Position numbers and translations under genes: made by a program
The notes under the pieces: model-generated
The model's database searches: none
What the model was told of the DNA's origin: nothing
The model's input: only the letters and a program-made list of their open reading frames with translations
Assembly: GCF_040932005.1 (NCBI RefSeq)
Contig: NZ_CP162414.1
Coordinates: 2,445,501 to 2,509,500 of the forward strand
Length of the DNA: 64,000 nucleotides
Origin: Aestuariibius sp. HNIBRBA575
GTDB lineage: Bacteria; Pseudomonadota; Alphaproteobacteria; Rhodobacterales; Rhodobacteraceae
Direction: 5' to 3'
Part shown: piece after piece, positions 52,315 through 62,693 of the stretch
How positions within the stretch are numbered: position 1 is the stretch's first letter
Layout: the number at the start of each line of letters is the position of its first letter

Positions 52315-53163
52315 ATGTTTCCGACACCTCTCGAAAAAACATCCCGCACATGGCAGATCACCTACCAAGGTCTGCTTCCTGTTGCTGTCATCCTGTGGCT
52401 GTTGCCTTTGCTGGCGGTTGCGATCTTTTCTGTCAAACCCGCGGCGGATTTTGCCGGTGGCGAATACTGGAACTGGCCGTCTGAATTTGCCGGTTTTGAA
52501 AACTATATGCGGGTGTTCACCGACAGCCCCATGCCCCGTTATGTGCTAAACTCGTTCATGATCACCATTCCGACGGTGATCGGTGCGGTGGCCCTGTCCT
52601 GCATGACCGGATTTGCGCTTGGCGTGTATAAATTCCGGTTCAATCTGGCCGTGTTCTTTTTGTTCATCGCTGGGAACTTTGTCCCGTTTCAGATCCTGAT
52701 GGTACCTGTGCGCGATCTGACGATTGATATGGGGCTGTATAATACCAAAACCGGGCTGGTTCTGTTCCACATCGCGTTTCAAACCGGGTTCTGTACCTTG
52801 TTCATGCGTAACTTTATCCGGGCATTGCCGGTCGAATTGATCGAAGCGGCCCGCGTCGAAGGCATCGCAGAATGGCGCATTTTCTGGTACATCGTACTGC
52901 CTTTGATGAAACCTGCGATCGCCGCCTTGTCGGTGCTGATCTTTACCTTCATCTGGAACGACTTTTTCTGGGCCGTAGTTCTGACCCAAGGTCCTTCTGC
53001 ACAACCCGTAACGGCCGGTATCACCAGCTTTAACGCGCAATTCGGCGTCGCATATCACATGCTCTCTGCAGGCTCGATCATCGCAGCCCTGCCGCCTGTG
53101 GCGATGTTTTTCCTCATGCAACGGCATTTCATTGCCGGACTAACCCTCGGAGCAGTCAAATAA
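52315..53163 (+). CDS. sugar ABC transporter permease (MalG type)
   Basis: 282-residue partner permease with about six membrane segments. The coupling loop reads EAARVEGIAEWRIFWYIVLP, and the C-terminus ends RHFIAGLTLGAVK, as usual for MalG-type subunits. Its stop codon TAA shares one base with the ATG of the alpha-galactosidase gene, so transport and hydrolysis are coupled in expression. Confidence 0.93.
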   Translation: MFPTPLEKTSRTWQITYQGLLPVAVILWLLPLLAVAIFSVKPAADFAGGEYWNWPSEFAGFENYMRVFTDSPMPRYVLNSFMITIPTVIGAVALSCMTGFALGVYKFRFNLAVFFLFIAGNFVPFQILMVPVRDLTIDMGLYNTKTGLVLFHIAFQTGFCTLFMRNFIRALPVELIEAARVEGIAEWRIFWYIVLPLMKPAIAALSVLIFTFIWNDFFWAVVLTQGPSAQPVTAGITSFNAQFGVAYHMLSAGSIIAALPPVAMFFLMQRHFIAGLTLGAVK

Positions 53164-55247
53164 TGATCCAAACCTGGCGCCTTGATGATGGCCGTCAAAC
53201 TCTTGTCCTCGGTTCCAAACGGACTCGCCTCCCAGAGGTGGTCTATTGGGGGCCGAGGCTTCCGGACGACGAAGACCTCGATACCCTGTTCCTGTCCCAT
53301 GCGATTGATGTGACAGGCGGGATGCTGGACGAAAATCCAGAGATTTCCCTATGCCCAGAATCCACCCGGACATTTCCCGGGCAGCCCGGCCTGATCCTGC
53401 GCGCGGCAAACGGCACGCCGATCCTGCCCAAATTCTGTTATTTAGGCGAAGAAACAGGCGGTGACGCCCTGACCCTGATTTATCGCGATGAGTCCAACGA
53501 TCTGACGCTGGAATTTGCGTTTCAGATTGATCAGGACACCCATATGATCACCGCGCAGACCCACCTGCGCAGCGCCGATCCAGTGCATCTGCATTGGTTG
53601 GCCGCCCCGGTTTTGCCCGCCCCGCAACAATCCGACGATATGATCGATTTTGCCGGTCGTTGGTGTGGCGAATTTCAGATGAACCGCACGGCTTGGTCCG
53701 CCGGTATTCGTTACCGCGAAAACCGCACTGGTCGCACGGGGCATGAACATTTCCCCGGCCTTATTGTGCCCTGCCGTGGCGCGACAAATGCCAGCGGCCA
53801 TGCCTATGCCTTCCATTATGGCTGGTCTGGTGGCCACCGTATGGTTGCCGAAGAACTGCCCGATGGGCGTCGCCAAATTCAGTTTGGCCATGCCGCTCGG
53901 TCCGAAATGGCCGCGCAGACTGAATTCAGCTCTGCCCCGCTATATGCGGTGTTTTCCGATGACGGTCTGAATGGGTGCGCTGTGGCCTATCAGCGGCACC
54001 TGCGCGACCGTGTTATCACGTGGCCCCATCCGGATCGCCCGCGCCCGGTGCATTACAATTGCTGGGAAGCGGTCTATTTCGATCACAACATTCCCGAATT
54101 GCGCGACATCGCAACCCGCGCTGCCCAATTGGGGGCAGAACGGTTTGTGCTGGATGATGGCTGGTTTGGCATGCGCGACGATGACACCGTCGCCCTGTCC
54201 GATTGGAAGGTCGACCCGCGCAAATATCCCGACGGGTTGCAGCCATTGATCGATCACGTCCATGCCCAAGGCATGACATTTGGCATCTGGTTTGAACCCG
54301 AAATGATCAACCCGGACAGTGACGTTTATCGCGCCCATCCCGATTGGGCCTTGGGCAGCGAAGATCAAATCCTTGGCCGCCAGCAAAAAGCCATCAACAT
54401 GGCCCTGCCCGAAGTGCGGGATTTCCTGTTTGAACATATCGGCGCGATCCTGTCCGAATATGACATCGATTATATCAAATGGGACCATAACCGCGTGTTG
54501 CCGATGCCCGAAGCATCCCAGACACGTGGCTCTTATGCATTGATCGATCGCCTGCGGGCCGCCTATCCAAACGTGGAAATCGAAAGCTGTGCCTCTGGGG
54601 GGGGACGGATTGATTTTGGCATTATGGAACGCACCCAACGGGTTTGGCTGTCTGATAGCAATGACGCGCTGGAACGTCTGAAAATTCAGCACAATGCCGC
54701 GCTGTTTCTGCCCCTATCGGTCACCGGGTCCCATGTGGGTCCACGCGAATGCCACACATCGGGCCGGGTTCTAGATATTTCATTCCGCGCATGGGTGGCC
54801 GCGCAACGTCATATGGGGTTCGAAATGGACCCGCGTGAATTGACCGACCACGAAGTCAGCGTCCTACAGGACGTCACCGCATGGTGGAAGGCCAACCGTC
54901 ACTGGATGGAAAAGGCCGATATTCTGCGCCTTGATTCTGCGGATGACGCAGTGATTGCCGAACAGCAATTGTCAGAAAATGGGGATCGGTTTGTGGTGTT
55001 TGCCGGCAAAGCGGAAACATCCCGCCAAATCGCGCCACGTCCCTTGCCGCTGACCCGTTTGACGCCAGATGCAAAATACAAGATTACGCTGAAAAACCGG
55101 GATGACGCACCGCGCCTGTCGCGCGGGGATCAAATCCTCAAAACCAATGATGTGATTTTGTCGGGGCGATACCTGATGAATCACGGGCTCACATTGCCTT
55201 GGTCGTTTCCTGACCGAATGTGGGTCATCGAAGGAGAGCTGATATGA
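53163..55247 (+). CDS. alpha-galactosidase, GH36 family
   Basis: 694-residue cytoplasmic glycosidase that releases galactose from alpha-galactosides. The N-terminal beta-domain (residues about 1-300) is followed by the barrel. VLDDGWFGMRDDD, the nucleophile motif YIKWDHNR (Asp441), ESCASGGGRIDFG and the acid/base motif SDSND (497-501, in WLSDSNDALERLK) are all in GH36 order. No signal peptide, so substrate must be imported first. It overlaps the permease gene by 1 bp and the kinase gene by 4 bp. Confidence 0.94.
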   Translation: MIQTWRLDDGRQTLVLGSKRTRLPEVVYWGPRLPDDEDLDTLFLSHAIDVTGGMLDENPEISLCPESTRTFPGQPGLILRAANGTPILPKFCYLGEETGGDALTLIYRDESNDLTLEFAFQIDQDTHMITAQTHLRSADPVHLHWLAAPVLPAPQQSDDMIDFAGRWCGEFQMNRTAWSAGIRYRENRTGRTGHEHFPGLIVPCRGATNASGHAYAFHYGWSGGHRMVAEELPDGRRQIQFGHAARSEMAAQTEFSSAPLYAVFSDDGLNGCAVAYQRHLRDRVITWPHPDRPRPVHYNCWEAVYFDHNIPELRDIATRAAQLGAERFVLDDGWFGMRDDDTVALSDWKVDPRKYPDGLQPLIDHVHAQGMTFGIWFEPEMINPDSDVYRAHPDWALGSEDQILGRQQKAINMALPEVRDFLFEHIGAILSEYDIDYIKWDHNRVLPMPEASQTRGSYALIDRLRAAYPNVEIESCASGGGRIDFGIMERTQRVWLSDSNDALERLKIQHNAALFLPLSVTGSHVGPRECHTSGRVLDISFRAWVAAQRHMGFEMDPRELTDHEVSVLQDVTAWWKANRHWMEKADILRLDSADDAVIAEQQLSENGDRFVVFAGKAETSRQIAPRPLPLTRLTPDAKYKITLKNRDDAPRLSRGDQILKTNDVILSGRYLMNHGLTLPWSFPDRMWVIEGELI

Positions 55248-56131
55248 CCCAGCCCGCATGGATCGCCGTTGATTGGGGCACGACGCATTTGCGCGTTTGG
55301 GCCATGTCTGACACCCATAATGTGTTGGATCATCGGCAATCCGATCGCGGCATGGGCAAATTGGCGCAGGACGAATTCGAAGTCACATTAGAAAGCTTGT
55401 GTGACGGCTGGGATATCAGCTGCCCCATGATTGCCTGTGGCATGGTTGGCTCACGTCAGGGCTGGGTCGAGGCCCCCTATCAGGCGGTCCCTTGCCCCCC
55501 TCTGAGCCCCAATATGGTGACCGCCCCTGCCGCCAATTTATCGGTGCGGGTTATCCCCGGGATCAAGCAAAACAAACCCGCGGATGTGATGCGGGGCGAG
55601 GAAACCCAGATCGCAGGATATCTGTTGGAAAACCCTGATTTTGATGGGGTTTTATGCCTGCCGGGCACCCATTCCAAATGGGCTCATATCAGCGCGGGCG
55701 AAATCGTCAGCTTTCAGACTTTGGTCACGGGGGAATTGTTTTCGTTGCTGGCCAACAAATCCGTGCTGCGCCATTCGGTCGGCGAAGGATGGGACGACGC
55801 GGCATTTGCCGATGCCGTTTCTGACACCATTTCGCGCCCTGATCGGTTGGCTAGTCGGCTGTTTGGGCTGCGTGCCAATGATCTGTTATTCGGCAAAGAC
55901 GGAGCCGAAACACGGGCGCAATTGTCCGGCATGCTGATTGGTGCCGAACTGGCGGCAACCAAGCCTTATTGGCTGGGCCAACAGGTGGTTGTGATCGGCG
56001 CATCCGGTATTTCGAACGCCTATGAACAAGCCCTGAGCGCGCAAGGGTTGTCCGTGACCCGCGCCTGTGGCGACGCCATGACTTTGGCAGGCCTGACTGC
56101 CGCCTATCAAACCCTAAAGGACACATTATGA
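55244..56131 (+). CDS. dgoK: 2-dehydro-3-deoxygalactonokinase
   Basis: 295-residue kinase that phosphorylates 2-keto-3-deoxygalactonate in the DeLey-Doudoroff pathway. [15 protein letters not shown] is the N-terminal phosphate-binding motif of the DgoK family; [12 protein letters not shown] and [17 protein letters not shown] follow. The start [14 protein letters not shown] is fixed by the motif; the ATG overlaps the alpha-galactosidase stop by 4 bp. Confidence 0.93.
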   Translation: MTQPAWIAVDWGTTHLRVWAMSDTHNVLDHRQSDRGMGKLAQDEFEVTLESLCDGWDISCPMIACGMVGSRQGWVEAPYQAVPCPPLSPNMVTAPAANLSVRVIPGIKQNKPADVMRGEETQIAGYLLENPDFDGVLCLPGTHSKWAHISAGEIVSFQTLVTGELFSLLANKSVLRHSVGEGWDDAAFADAVSDTISRPDRLASRLFGLRANDLLFGKDGAETRAQLSGMLIGAELAATKPYWLGQQVVVIGASGISNAYEQALSAQGLSVTRACGDAMTLAGLTAAYQTLKDTL

Positions 56132-56733
56132 CCCGCAATATTATTGCCATTCTGCGTGGTATCACCCCGGATGACGCGCTGGCCGCGGCCGATGTGCTGA
56201 TCAAGGCTGGGATCGACCGGATCGAAGTGCCATTGAATTCGCCAGACCCGCTGACTTCGATCAAATTGATGGCGGATACCTATGGCGATCAGGCCCTGAT
56301 CGGCGCGGGCACCGTTCTGACCGTCGAGGATGTGCAAAACGTGTATGACGCCGGTGGCAAATTGATCGTGTCCCCCAATTGCGACACAGATGTCATTGCC
56401 AAAACCAAAGAATTGGGCATGCAAAGCTGGCCCGGCGTTTTGACCCCAACCGAATGTTTTGCGGCGCTGAAGGCCGGTGCGGATGGGCTTAAAATCTTTC
56501 CGGGATCCATCATCGGCCCATCTGGCGTTCAGGCCATTCGCGCCATCCTGCCCAAAGGCACCCAAGTTTACGCCGTTGGCGGCGCAGGTCCGGATAATTT
56601 TGACACTTGGATCAAAGCTTCTGCGGATGGGTTTGGCATTGGATCGGCCATTTACAAATCCGGGATGTCCATATCAGATATCGCCGAACGCGCGGCAACA
56701 ATCGTCGCCGCCTATGACGAGGCGCTTGGATGA
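56128..56733 (+). CDS. dgoA: 2-dehydro-3-deoxy-6-phosphogalactonate aldolase
   Basis: 201-residue class I aldolase of the KDPG/KDPGal family, giving pyruvate and glyceraldehyde-3-phosphate. [20 protein letters not shown] carries the catalytic glutamate region in related form, and the Schiff-base lysine is in [15 protein letters not shown]. Position directly after dgoK and before the lactonase favours the galactonate rather than gluconate substrate. Both neighbours overlap by 4 bp. Confidence 0.93.
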   Translation: MTRNIIAILRGITPDDALAAADVLIKAGIDRIEVPLNSPDPLTSIKLMADTYGDQALIGAGTVLTVEDVQNVYDAGGKLIVSPNCDTDVIAKTKELGMQSWPGVLTPTECFAALKAGADGLKIFPGSIIGPSGVQAIRAILPKGTQVYAVGGAGPDNFDTWIKASADGFGIGSAIYKSGMSISDIAERAATIVAAYDEALG

Positions 56734-57560
56734 TCTACGACGACACAATCTGCTCATTGGGCGAAGGCCCGTTATGGCACCCAGAACGGCAGGAATTTTT
56801 CTGGTTCGACATTCTGTCCAAATGCCTGCACCGCAAAGGGCAGCACTGGCAGTTTGACGAATGTGTCAGTGCGGCAGGTTGGGTCAATGACGATCAGATG
56901 ATGATTGCCTCGCAATCTGCGCTGTCGCTGTTCACGATTTCCACGGGTCAATCCGATCTCATTGCCCCGCTAGAGGCGGACAATCCGATCACCCGGTCCA
57001 ATGATGGCCGCGCCGACCCCTATGGTGGGTTCTGGATCGGGACGATGGGGTTCAACGCTGAGGACAAAGCCGGTGCGATCTATCGCTATTATCGCGGCGA
57101 AGTTCGTAAAATCATCCCCGACATCACCATCACAAACGCGATCTGTTTTGCCCCGGATGGTGATTTTGCCTATTACGTCGACACGTTGGATCGACGTGTG
57201 ATGCGTGTGGCACTGGATGGCGACGGATGGCCTGTGGGCGACGCTGTTGTCTGGCTGGATGCGCGCGGCGAAACTTGGGGGGTTGATGGGGCTGTGATCG
57301 ATGCACAGGGCCGGTTCTGGAATGCCCAATGGGGTGCCAACCGCGTGGCCTGTTATGACCAGAACGCCCAATTTATCGAAGCTGTTGGTTTTCCTGCCAC
57401 CCAGACATCCTGTCCGGCCTTTGGCGGAAATGATCTAAAAACCCTGTTCTGCACATCCGCCGCAGAAGGCATCGAAAATAGCCTAAACCCCCATAACGGT
57501 AAAACATTTGCCGTCGACGTTGATGCCATAGGCCAAGCCGAACATCGCGTCATTCTCTAG
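56730..57560 (+). CDS. SMP-30/gluconolactonase family protein, probable galactonolactonase
   Basis: 276-residue six-bladed propeller lactonase. [21 protein letters not shown] starts the first blade and holds a metal-ligand glutamate, [17 protein letters not shown] holds the ligand Asn/Asp residues, and [15 protein letters not shown] is further along. Family members open sugar lactones with Ca or Zn. In this cluster it probably opens galactonolactone. It overlaps dgoA by 4 bp and ends 9 bp before the beta-galactosidase. Confidence 0.85.
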   Translation: MIYDDTICSLGEGPLWHPERQEFFWFDILSKCLHRKGQHWQFDECVSAAGWVNDDQMMIASQSALSLFTISTGQSDLIAPLEADNPITRSNDGRADPYGGFWIGTMGFNAEDKAGAIYRYYRGEVRKIIPDITITNAICFAPDGDFAYYVDTLDRRVMRVALDGDGWPVGDAVVWLDARGETWGVDGAVIDAQGRFWNAQWGANRVACYDQNAQFIEAVGFPATQTSCPAFGGNDLKTLFCTSAAEGIENSLNPHNGKTFAVDVDAIGQAEHRVIL

Positions 57561-57569
57561 AGGTTCAAC

Positions 57570-59471
57570 ATGAAACGCACATTAGGTGTTTGTTATTATC
57601 CCGAGCATTGGCCCGAGGATATATGGGCGCTTGACGCCAAACGGATGGTCGCAGCGGGTCTGACTTGGGTGCGCATTGGCGAATTTGCCTGGTCCCGTTT
57701 GGAACCCAGCCCCGGTGATTTGCAATTTGATTGGCTGGACCGCGCGATCGATGTGCTGGGCCGCGCCGGACTAAAGGTGATCCTTGGCACGCCCACCGCC
57801 ACGCCGCCGTTATGGATGCTGGAAAAACACCCCGACATGATTCCGTTGGATGAACAGGGCCGCCCACGCAAATTCGGATCGCGTCGCCATTATTGTTTTT
57901 CCCATCTTGGATATCGCGAAGAATCCCGTCGCATCACCCGGCTTTTTGCCCAGCGCTATGGCAGCAATCCGCATGTGGTCGCATGGCAAACCGACAATGA
58001 ATATGCCTGTCATGACACCACCCGATCCTATTCTGATGCGGCGCGTTTGGGCTTCCAAAACTGGCTGGCCCAAAAATATCAAAGCACCGACGCCCTGAAC
58101 CGCGCTTGGGGCAATATTTTCTGGTCTATGGAATATGATGCCTTTGAAAAGGTGGATTTGCCCAACCTGACAGTGACAGAACCAAACCCGTCGCATGTGC
58201 TTGATTTTTATCGGTATTCATCGGACATGGTGGTTGAATTTAATCGCATTCAAGCCGATGAAATCCGTGCCCATTCCAGCGCACCGTTGATCCATAATTA
58301 CATGGGCCGCGAGGTCAGCTTTGATCATTACAAAGTCGGCGCGGATCTGGATATTGCATCTTGGGACAGCTATCCAATTGGGTTCCTGTCAGATCGGCTG
58401 GAAGGCACAGAAGAGCACAAACTGCGCTATCTGCGTCAGGGCGATCCGGACAACCAAGCGTTTCATCACGACATTTACCGCGCCGTTGGCCGCGGGCGTA
58501 TGTGGGTGATGGAACAGCAACCCGGACCGGTCAATTGGGCGCCTTACAATGCCGCCCCCCTGCCCGGCATGGCCCGCCTGTGGGCATGGGAAGCGTTCGC
58601 CCATGGGGCAGAAACCGTGTGTTATTTCCGCTGGCGTCAGGCGCCGTTTGCGCAGGAACAAAACCATGCCGGCCTGCTGCGCCCCGACAGTGCAGACGCC
58701 CCCGCCTTGGCCGAAGCCCGCCAGGTTGCTGACGAATTCGCAGCGCTGCCGGATGTCGGAACCGCCCGTGCCGATGTGGCATTGGTGTTTGATTATGAAA
58801 GCGCATGGGCCTGGCAGGCTCAGCCTCAGGGCGCTGATTTTGACATGTTCCGCCTTGGCTTTGCCTTTTATCGCGCGTTGCGTCGGTTGGGTCTGAACGT
58901 GGACATTCTGCCACCGGACGCCGCTGATCTATCCGCCTACAAACTGGTTCTGGCCCCCGGCGTGATGTCGTTGTCGGACGGATTGCGCCATGCGTTTGAA
59001 ACCTTTGACGGTTTGGCCCTGCTTGGCCCGCGCACGGATACAAAATCTGCCGACATGGCGATCCCAACCCCGATGGGGCCCAACCTGTCTGGGCTGGACG
59101 TGACCGTGACCCTCACCGAGAGCCTGCCACCCAACGCATCCATCCCACTGACCGGTGGCGGCGCGGTGCTGCACTGGTGCGAACAGCTAGAAGGCGACGC
59201 GCAGGTGCTGGAAACCACGCAATCCGGGCAGGCCGTGATCCAAGGCACGCAAAAACTGCGCTATCTGGCGGGATGGCTGTCAGATGACACATTGGATCGG
59301 ATTTTTGCCGAATTGTGCGCAGAAATTGGTGTGCAAACCCATGATTTGCCCCGCGATTTGCGCCTGCGCGACACGGATACCCATCGGTTCCTGTTCAATT
59401 ACGGCCCCGAACCCGTCACGTGGAACGGCGTCACCATCCCTGCCGCAGGGGTGCATTGGCAACCGCTCTGA
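57570..59471 (+). CDS. beta-galactosidase, GH42 family
   Basis: 633-residue cytoplasmic enzyme that hydrolyses beta-galactosides. LGVCYYPEHWPEDIW at the N-terminus is typical. The acid/base is Glu144 in QTDNEYACH and the nucleophile Glu315 in WVMEQQPGPVNWAP. A trimerisation domain and a C-terminal beta-domain follow (residues about 390-633). It is the last gene of the operon. Together with GH36 the cell can use both anomers of galactosides. Confidence 0.94.
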   Translation: MKRTLGVCYYPEHWPEDIWALDAKRMVAAGLTWVRIGEFAWSRLEPSPGDLQFDWLDRAIDVLGRAGLKVILGTPTATPPLWMLEKHPDMIPLDEQGRPRKFGSRRHYCFSHLGYREESRRITRLFAQRYGSNPHVVAWQTDNEYACHDTTRSYSDAARLGFQNWLAQKYQSTDALNRAWGNIFWSMEYDAFEKVDLPNLTVTEPNPSHVLDFYRYSSDMVVEFNRIQADEIRAHSSAPLIHNYMGREVSFDHYKVGADLDIASWDSYPIGFLSDRLEGTEEHKLRYLRQGDPDNQAFHHDIYRAVGRGRMWVMEQQPGPVNWAPYNAAPLPGMARLWAWEAFAHGAETVCYFRWRQAPFAQEQNHAGLLRPDSADAPALAEARQVADEFAALPDVGTARADVALVFDYESAWAWQAQPQGADFDMFRLGFAFYRALRRLGLNVDILPPDAADLSAYKLVLAPGVMSLSDGLRHAFETFDGLALLGPRTDTKSADMAIPTPMGPNLSGLDVTVTLTESLPPNASIPLTGGGAVLHWCEQLEGDAQVLETTQSGQAVIQGTQKLRYLAGWLSDDTLDRIFAELCAEIGVQTHDLPRDLRLRDTDTHRFLFNYGPEPVTWNGVTIPAAGVHWQPL

Positions 59472-59501
59472 TCGGGTTTTTCGGGGTCACATATTCAAAC
59501 A

Positions 59502-59528
59502 AAACGGCGTGCTTCGGGCGCGCCGTTT
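59502..59528. terminator. terminator between GH42 and puuD
   Basis: AAACGGCG and CGCCGTTT, 8-bp arms around an 11-base loop. The right arm overlaps the puuD stop codon. It can serve both convergent operons. Confidence 0.65.
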
Positions 59529-60753
59529 AGCTTTGGGCATCCCGAAACCAGCGTACTATTGCGGCGCGCTCTTCGGGCTCCATCCAACTGACATTGGCTG
59601 GGGGCATTGCGTCAGACGCACCCGCATGCAGGTAAATTTCCCGCGCCATGCCCGCGATTTGCGCCCGGTTTTCCAGCATCACGCCTTTGGGGGGCCACAG
59701 GATATTTCCCCAGGCTGGTTCGGCCGCATGACACATCGAACAACGCCCCAAAACGATGTTTGCAACCTCTTCAAACCCATCAGCCGCCGCATAGTGCGCC
59801 GCCATTCCGGTCAATTCTGCCTCTTCCTCGGAATAGACATAGGCGCGTGGCGAAGACAGCCACGCCACCACCACAAACAGAATGATCGTCACCCCCCATG
59901 TCCAATGCGGATTGCCTTTGCGGGCATGGATGGAATTGAAATAATGGCGGATCGTTACCCCCATCAGAAACACCAGAGCGGCAATCAACCAATTGTAATC
60001 ACTGGCAAATGACAGCGGGTAATGATTGGACAACATCATAAACAACACCGGCAAAGTCAGATAGTTGTTATGGGTCGATCTCTGTTTGGCAATTTTACCG
60101 TATTTGGCATCCGGCGTGCGGCCCGCCATCAGATCCGCAACCACAATTTTCTGGTTGGGAATGATGACCATAAACACATTTGCGCTCATGATTGTGGCGG
60201 TAAACGCGCCCAGATGCAGCAGGGCGGCGCGGCCTGAAAACACGTTGGTATAAAACAGTGCCATGCCCACCAGCAGCCCAAACAATGCCACCATCAGCGT
60301 GGTTTGATTGACATTCACAAACCGGTCACACAGGAAATTATAGGCCAGCCAGCCAAATCCCAGTGATCCAAGCGATATCAACACCCCCTGCCAAACCGCG
60401 ATATCCAGCACGTCAGGGTCGATCAAAAACAACTCGCCGCCCAGATAATAGACCAGCGTCAGCATGATAAAGCCGCTGATCCATGTCCAATAGCTCTGCC
60501 ATTTATGCCAGATCAGCCCGCCGGGCATTTGATCAGGGGCCACCAGATATTTTTGGATGTGGTAAAACCCGCCCCCATGAACCTGCCATTCTTCGCCATC
60601 CGCACCAGAGGCCAGATTGCGATCCCGGTGCAGGCCCAGATCCAGCGCGATGAAATAGAACGACGACCCAATCCACGCGATCGCGGTGATGACATGCAGC
60701 CAGCGCACGGCGAATTCCAGCCAATGCATCAACAATGCAAAATCGTACATCAT
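59527..60753 (-). CDS. puuD: urate hydroxylase PuuD
   Basis: 408-residue membrane urate oxidase that forms 5-hydroxyisourate. About eight hydrophobic segments occupy residues 1-320, with [18 protein letters not shown] near the start and several His residues in them. The C-terminal cytochrome c domain begins at residue 338 with the haem motif CSMCH and has a probable Met ligand in [11 protein letters not shown]. Electrons therefore pass to the respiratory chain rather than to oxygen as in UraO. It overlaps uraH by 4 bp. Confidence 0.92.
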   Translation of the reverse strand: MMYDFALLMHWLEFAVRWLHVITAIAWIGSSFYFIALDLGLHRDRNLASGADGEEWQVHGGGFYHIQKYLVAPDQMPGGLIWHKWQSYWTWISGFIMLTLVYYLGGELFLIDPDVLDIAVWQGVLISLGSLGFGWLAYNFLCDRFVNVNQTTLMVALFGLLVGMALFYTNVFSGRAALLHLGAFTATIMSANVFMVIIPNQKIVVADLMAGRTPDAKYGKIAKQRSTHNNYLTLPVLFMMLSNHYPLSFASDYNWLIAALVFLMGVTIRHYFNSIHARKGNPHWTWGVTIILFVVVAWLSSPRAYVYSEEEAELTGMAAHYAAADGFEEVANIVLGRCSMCHAAEPAWGNILWPPKGVMLENRAQIAGMAREIYLHAGASDAMPPANVSWMEPEERAAIVRWFRDAQS

Positions 60754-61094
60754 GACCCCCGATAGGTTGAATAGCCAAACGGCGATAGCAACAGCGGCAC
60801 ATGGTAATGATCGTGCTGATCCATGGTGAATTTGATCGGGATTTCATCCAAAAACCCGTGGGGCTGGCCCGTGCCACGCAGATAATCCCCGGCATGAAAA
60901 ACCAGTTCGTAATCGCCCAGTTCAAAATCTGCGATGTCAATGATCGGTGCGCCCGTGCGCCCATCTGCATTGGTCATCACATCGGCCCGTTTTTCACGTC
61001 CGCCCGTCAAACGATAAAGTTCAATCCGCAGCGCTTGGGCAGGCATACCCCGCGCTGTGTCCAGCACATGAGTGGTCAGATATCCGTTCGACAT
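60750..61094 (-). CDS. uraH: 5-hydroxyisourate hydrolase
   Basis: 114-residue transthyretin-related protein that hydrolyses the product of PuuD to [19 protein letters not shown] near the N-terminus, the [10 protein letters not shown] block and the C-terminal signature YSTYRGS are diagnostic. It is the first gene of the uraH-puuD pair and diverges from the allantoinase operon. Confidence 0.94.
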   Translation of the reverse strand: MSNGYLTTHVLDTARGMPAQALRIELYRLTGGREKRADVMTNADGRTGAPIIDIADFELGDYELVFHAGDYLRGTGQPHGFLDEIPIKFTMDQHDHYHVPLLLSPFGYSTYRGS

Positions 61095-61222
61095 GTGGGC
61101 CTCCGTGTTTGCATCTAGGTTGCATCTCTTGCGTGGTCCGCGAGATGCGTTATGTCATTAAGGTGGTTGGCCAGAATGGTCAGCCCATGTTCGGGCGCAT
61201 CGGTTGCGCTTGCAAGACTGAA

Positions 61223-61242
61223 ATTTGACTGCATAGTCAAAT
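61223..61242. promoter_or_regulatory. perfect palindrome in the urate cluster promoter
   Basis: ATTTGACT-GCAT-AGTCAAAT, 8-bp perfect arms, 21 bp before the allantoinase ATG and between the two divergent operons. It is probably the operator of a purine-responsive regulator (GntR- or LysR-type), which is not in the window. Confidence 0.6.
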
Positions 61243-61262
61243 AGATCAACCAGGAGCCAAAG

Positions 61263-62693
61263 ATGCCCCAGCGTTACCCACGCAATATGACCGGTTATGG
61301 CGCAACGCCCCCCAAAGTGGCGTGGCCCAAACAGGCCAAAATCGCGGTTCAGTTTGTTCTGAATTACGAAGAGGGTGGCGAAAATTGTGTGTTGCATGGC
61401 GACGCCGCCTCTGAGGCGTTTTTGTCTGATATTCCCGGCGCGGCTCAATGGCCGGACCAGCGGCATTGGAACATGGAATCGATCTATGATTATGGGGCGC
61501 GGGCCGGGTTCTGGCGGCTGCATAATCTGTTCAAACGCCGCAATATCCCGATCACTGTTTATGGGGTGGCCACTGCATTGGCACGCAGCCCAGAACAGGT
61601 CGAAGCCATGGTCTCTGCAAAATGGGAAATCGCGTCACATGGCCTGAAATGGGTCGAACACAAAGACATGCCCGAGGACGAAGAACGCGCCGCCATCGCC
61701 GCCGCGATTAAGCTTCACACCGAAGTGGTCGGCACGCCGCCACGGGGCTGGTATACTGGGCGTTGCTCGGAAAACACCGTGCGACTGGCCGCCGAGACGG
61801 GACAATTTGACTATATATCAGACACTTACGATGATGATCTGCCCCATTGGATGTCCTTTCCGGATCGCGACCAATTGATCATCCCCTACACGCTCGAAGC
61901 CAATGATATGCGTTTTGCAACCGCCCCCGGCTATGTGACTGGGCGCCAATTTGGCGACTATCTGTGTGACGCCTATGACGTTCTTTTGGCCGAAGGTCAG
62001 GCCGGCGCGCCCAAAATGATGTCGATTGGCCTGCATTGCCGTTTGATTGGGCGGCCCGGTAAAATTGCCGGTCTGATACAGTTTTTGGATCACATAAAAC
62101 ATCGCGGCGGGGCGTGGCTCGCAACCCGCGCTGACATTGCCGCGCACTGGGCCCGCCATCATCCCAGCCCGCGCAGCACCCGACCCAGTGCTATCGCCCC
62201 GATTGACATGGATCGCACCGCCTTTGTCAAAGCGTTTGGGGGCGTTTTTGAACATTCCCCTTGGGTTGCGGATCGTGCATTTGATCTGGAACTGGGCCCA
62301 GCCCATAACAGTGCTATTGGCCTGCATAACGCCCTTTGCCGTGTGTTCCGCGCCGCCTCTTATGAGGAACGGTTGGGTGTTCTGACCGCCCATCCCGATC
62401 TGGCTGGCAAACTGGCCACCGCCAAACGTCTCACCGATGAAAGCACCTCAGAACAGGCCAGTGCAGGATTGGATCTGTTGACCGATGATGAGCGCGAAAA
62501 ATTCACGCAGCTCAATCAAGCTTATGTCGAAAAACACGGATTTCCATTTATCATCGCCGTTCGTGATCACCGAAAATCCAGTATTCTGTCCGCTTTTGAA
62601 CTGCGCGTGAACAACGACACTGAAACGGAGTTTTCCCATGCCTGTAAACAGGTTGAACGCATTGCCCGCCTTCGATTGATGGATTTGTTATGA
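61263..62693 (+). CDS. allantoinase PuuE fused to OHCU decarboxylase UraD
   Basis: 476-residue two-domain protein. Residues about 1-310 are a PuuE-type polysaccharide-deacetylase-fold allantoinase (LNYEEGGENCVLHGD, WEIASHGLKWVEHKD, PRGWYTGRCSENT, SIGLHCRLIGRPG). Residues about 315-476 are 2-oxo-4-hydroxy-4-carboxy-5-ureidoimidazoline decarboxylase (RAFVKAFGGVFEHSPWVADRA-like start, AHPDLAGKLA, EKHGFPFIIAVR). The fusion joins the step making (S)-allantoin with the step opening it to allantoate. AGGAG precedes the ATG. It overlaps the next gene by 4 bp. Confidence 0.93.
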   Translation: MPQRYPRNMTGYGATPPKVAWPKQAKIAVQFVLNYEEGGENCVLHGDAASEAFLSDIPGAAQWPDQRHWNMESIYDYGARAGFWRLHNLFKRRNIPITVYGVATALARSPEQVEAMVSAKWEIASHGLKWVEHKDMPEDEERAAIAAAIKLHTEVVGTPPRGWYTGRCSENTVRLAAETGQFDYISDTYDDDLPHWMSFPDRDQLIIPYTLEANDMRFATAPGYVTGRQFGDYLCDAYDVLLAEGQAGAPKMMSIGLHCRLIGRPGKIAGLIQFLDHIKHRGGAWLATRADIAAHWARHHPSPRSTRPSAIAPIDMDRTAFVKAFGGVFEHSPWVADRAFDLELGPAHNSAIGLHNALCRVFRAASYEERLGVLTAHPDLAGKLATAKRLTDESTSEQASAGLDLLTDDEREKFTQLNQAYVEKHGFPFIIAVRDHRKSSILSAFELRVNNDTETEFSHACKQVERIARLRLMDLL

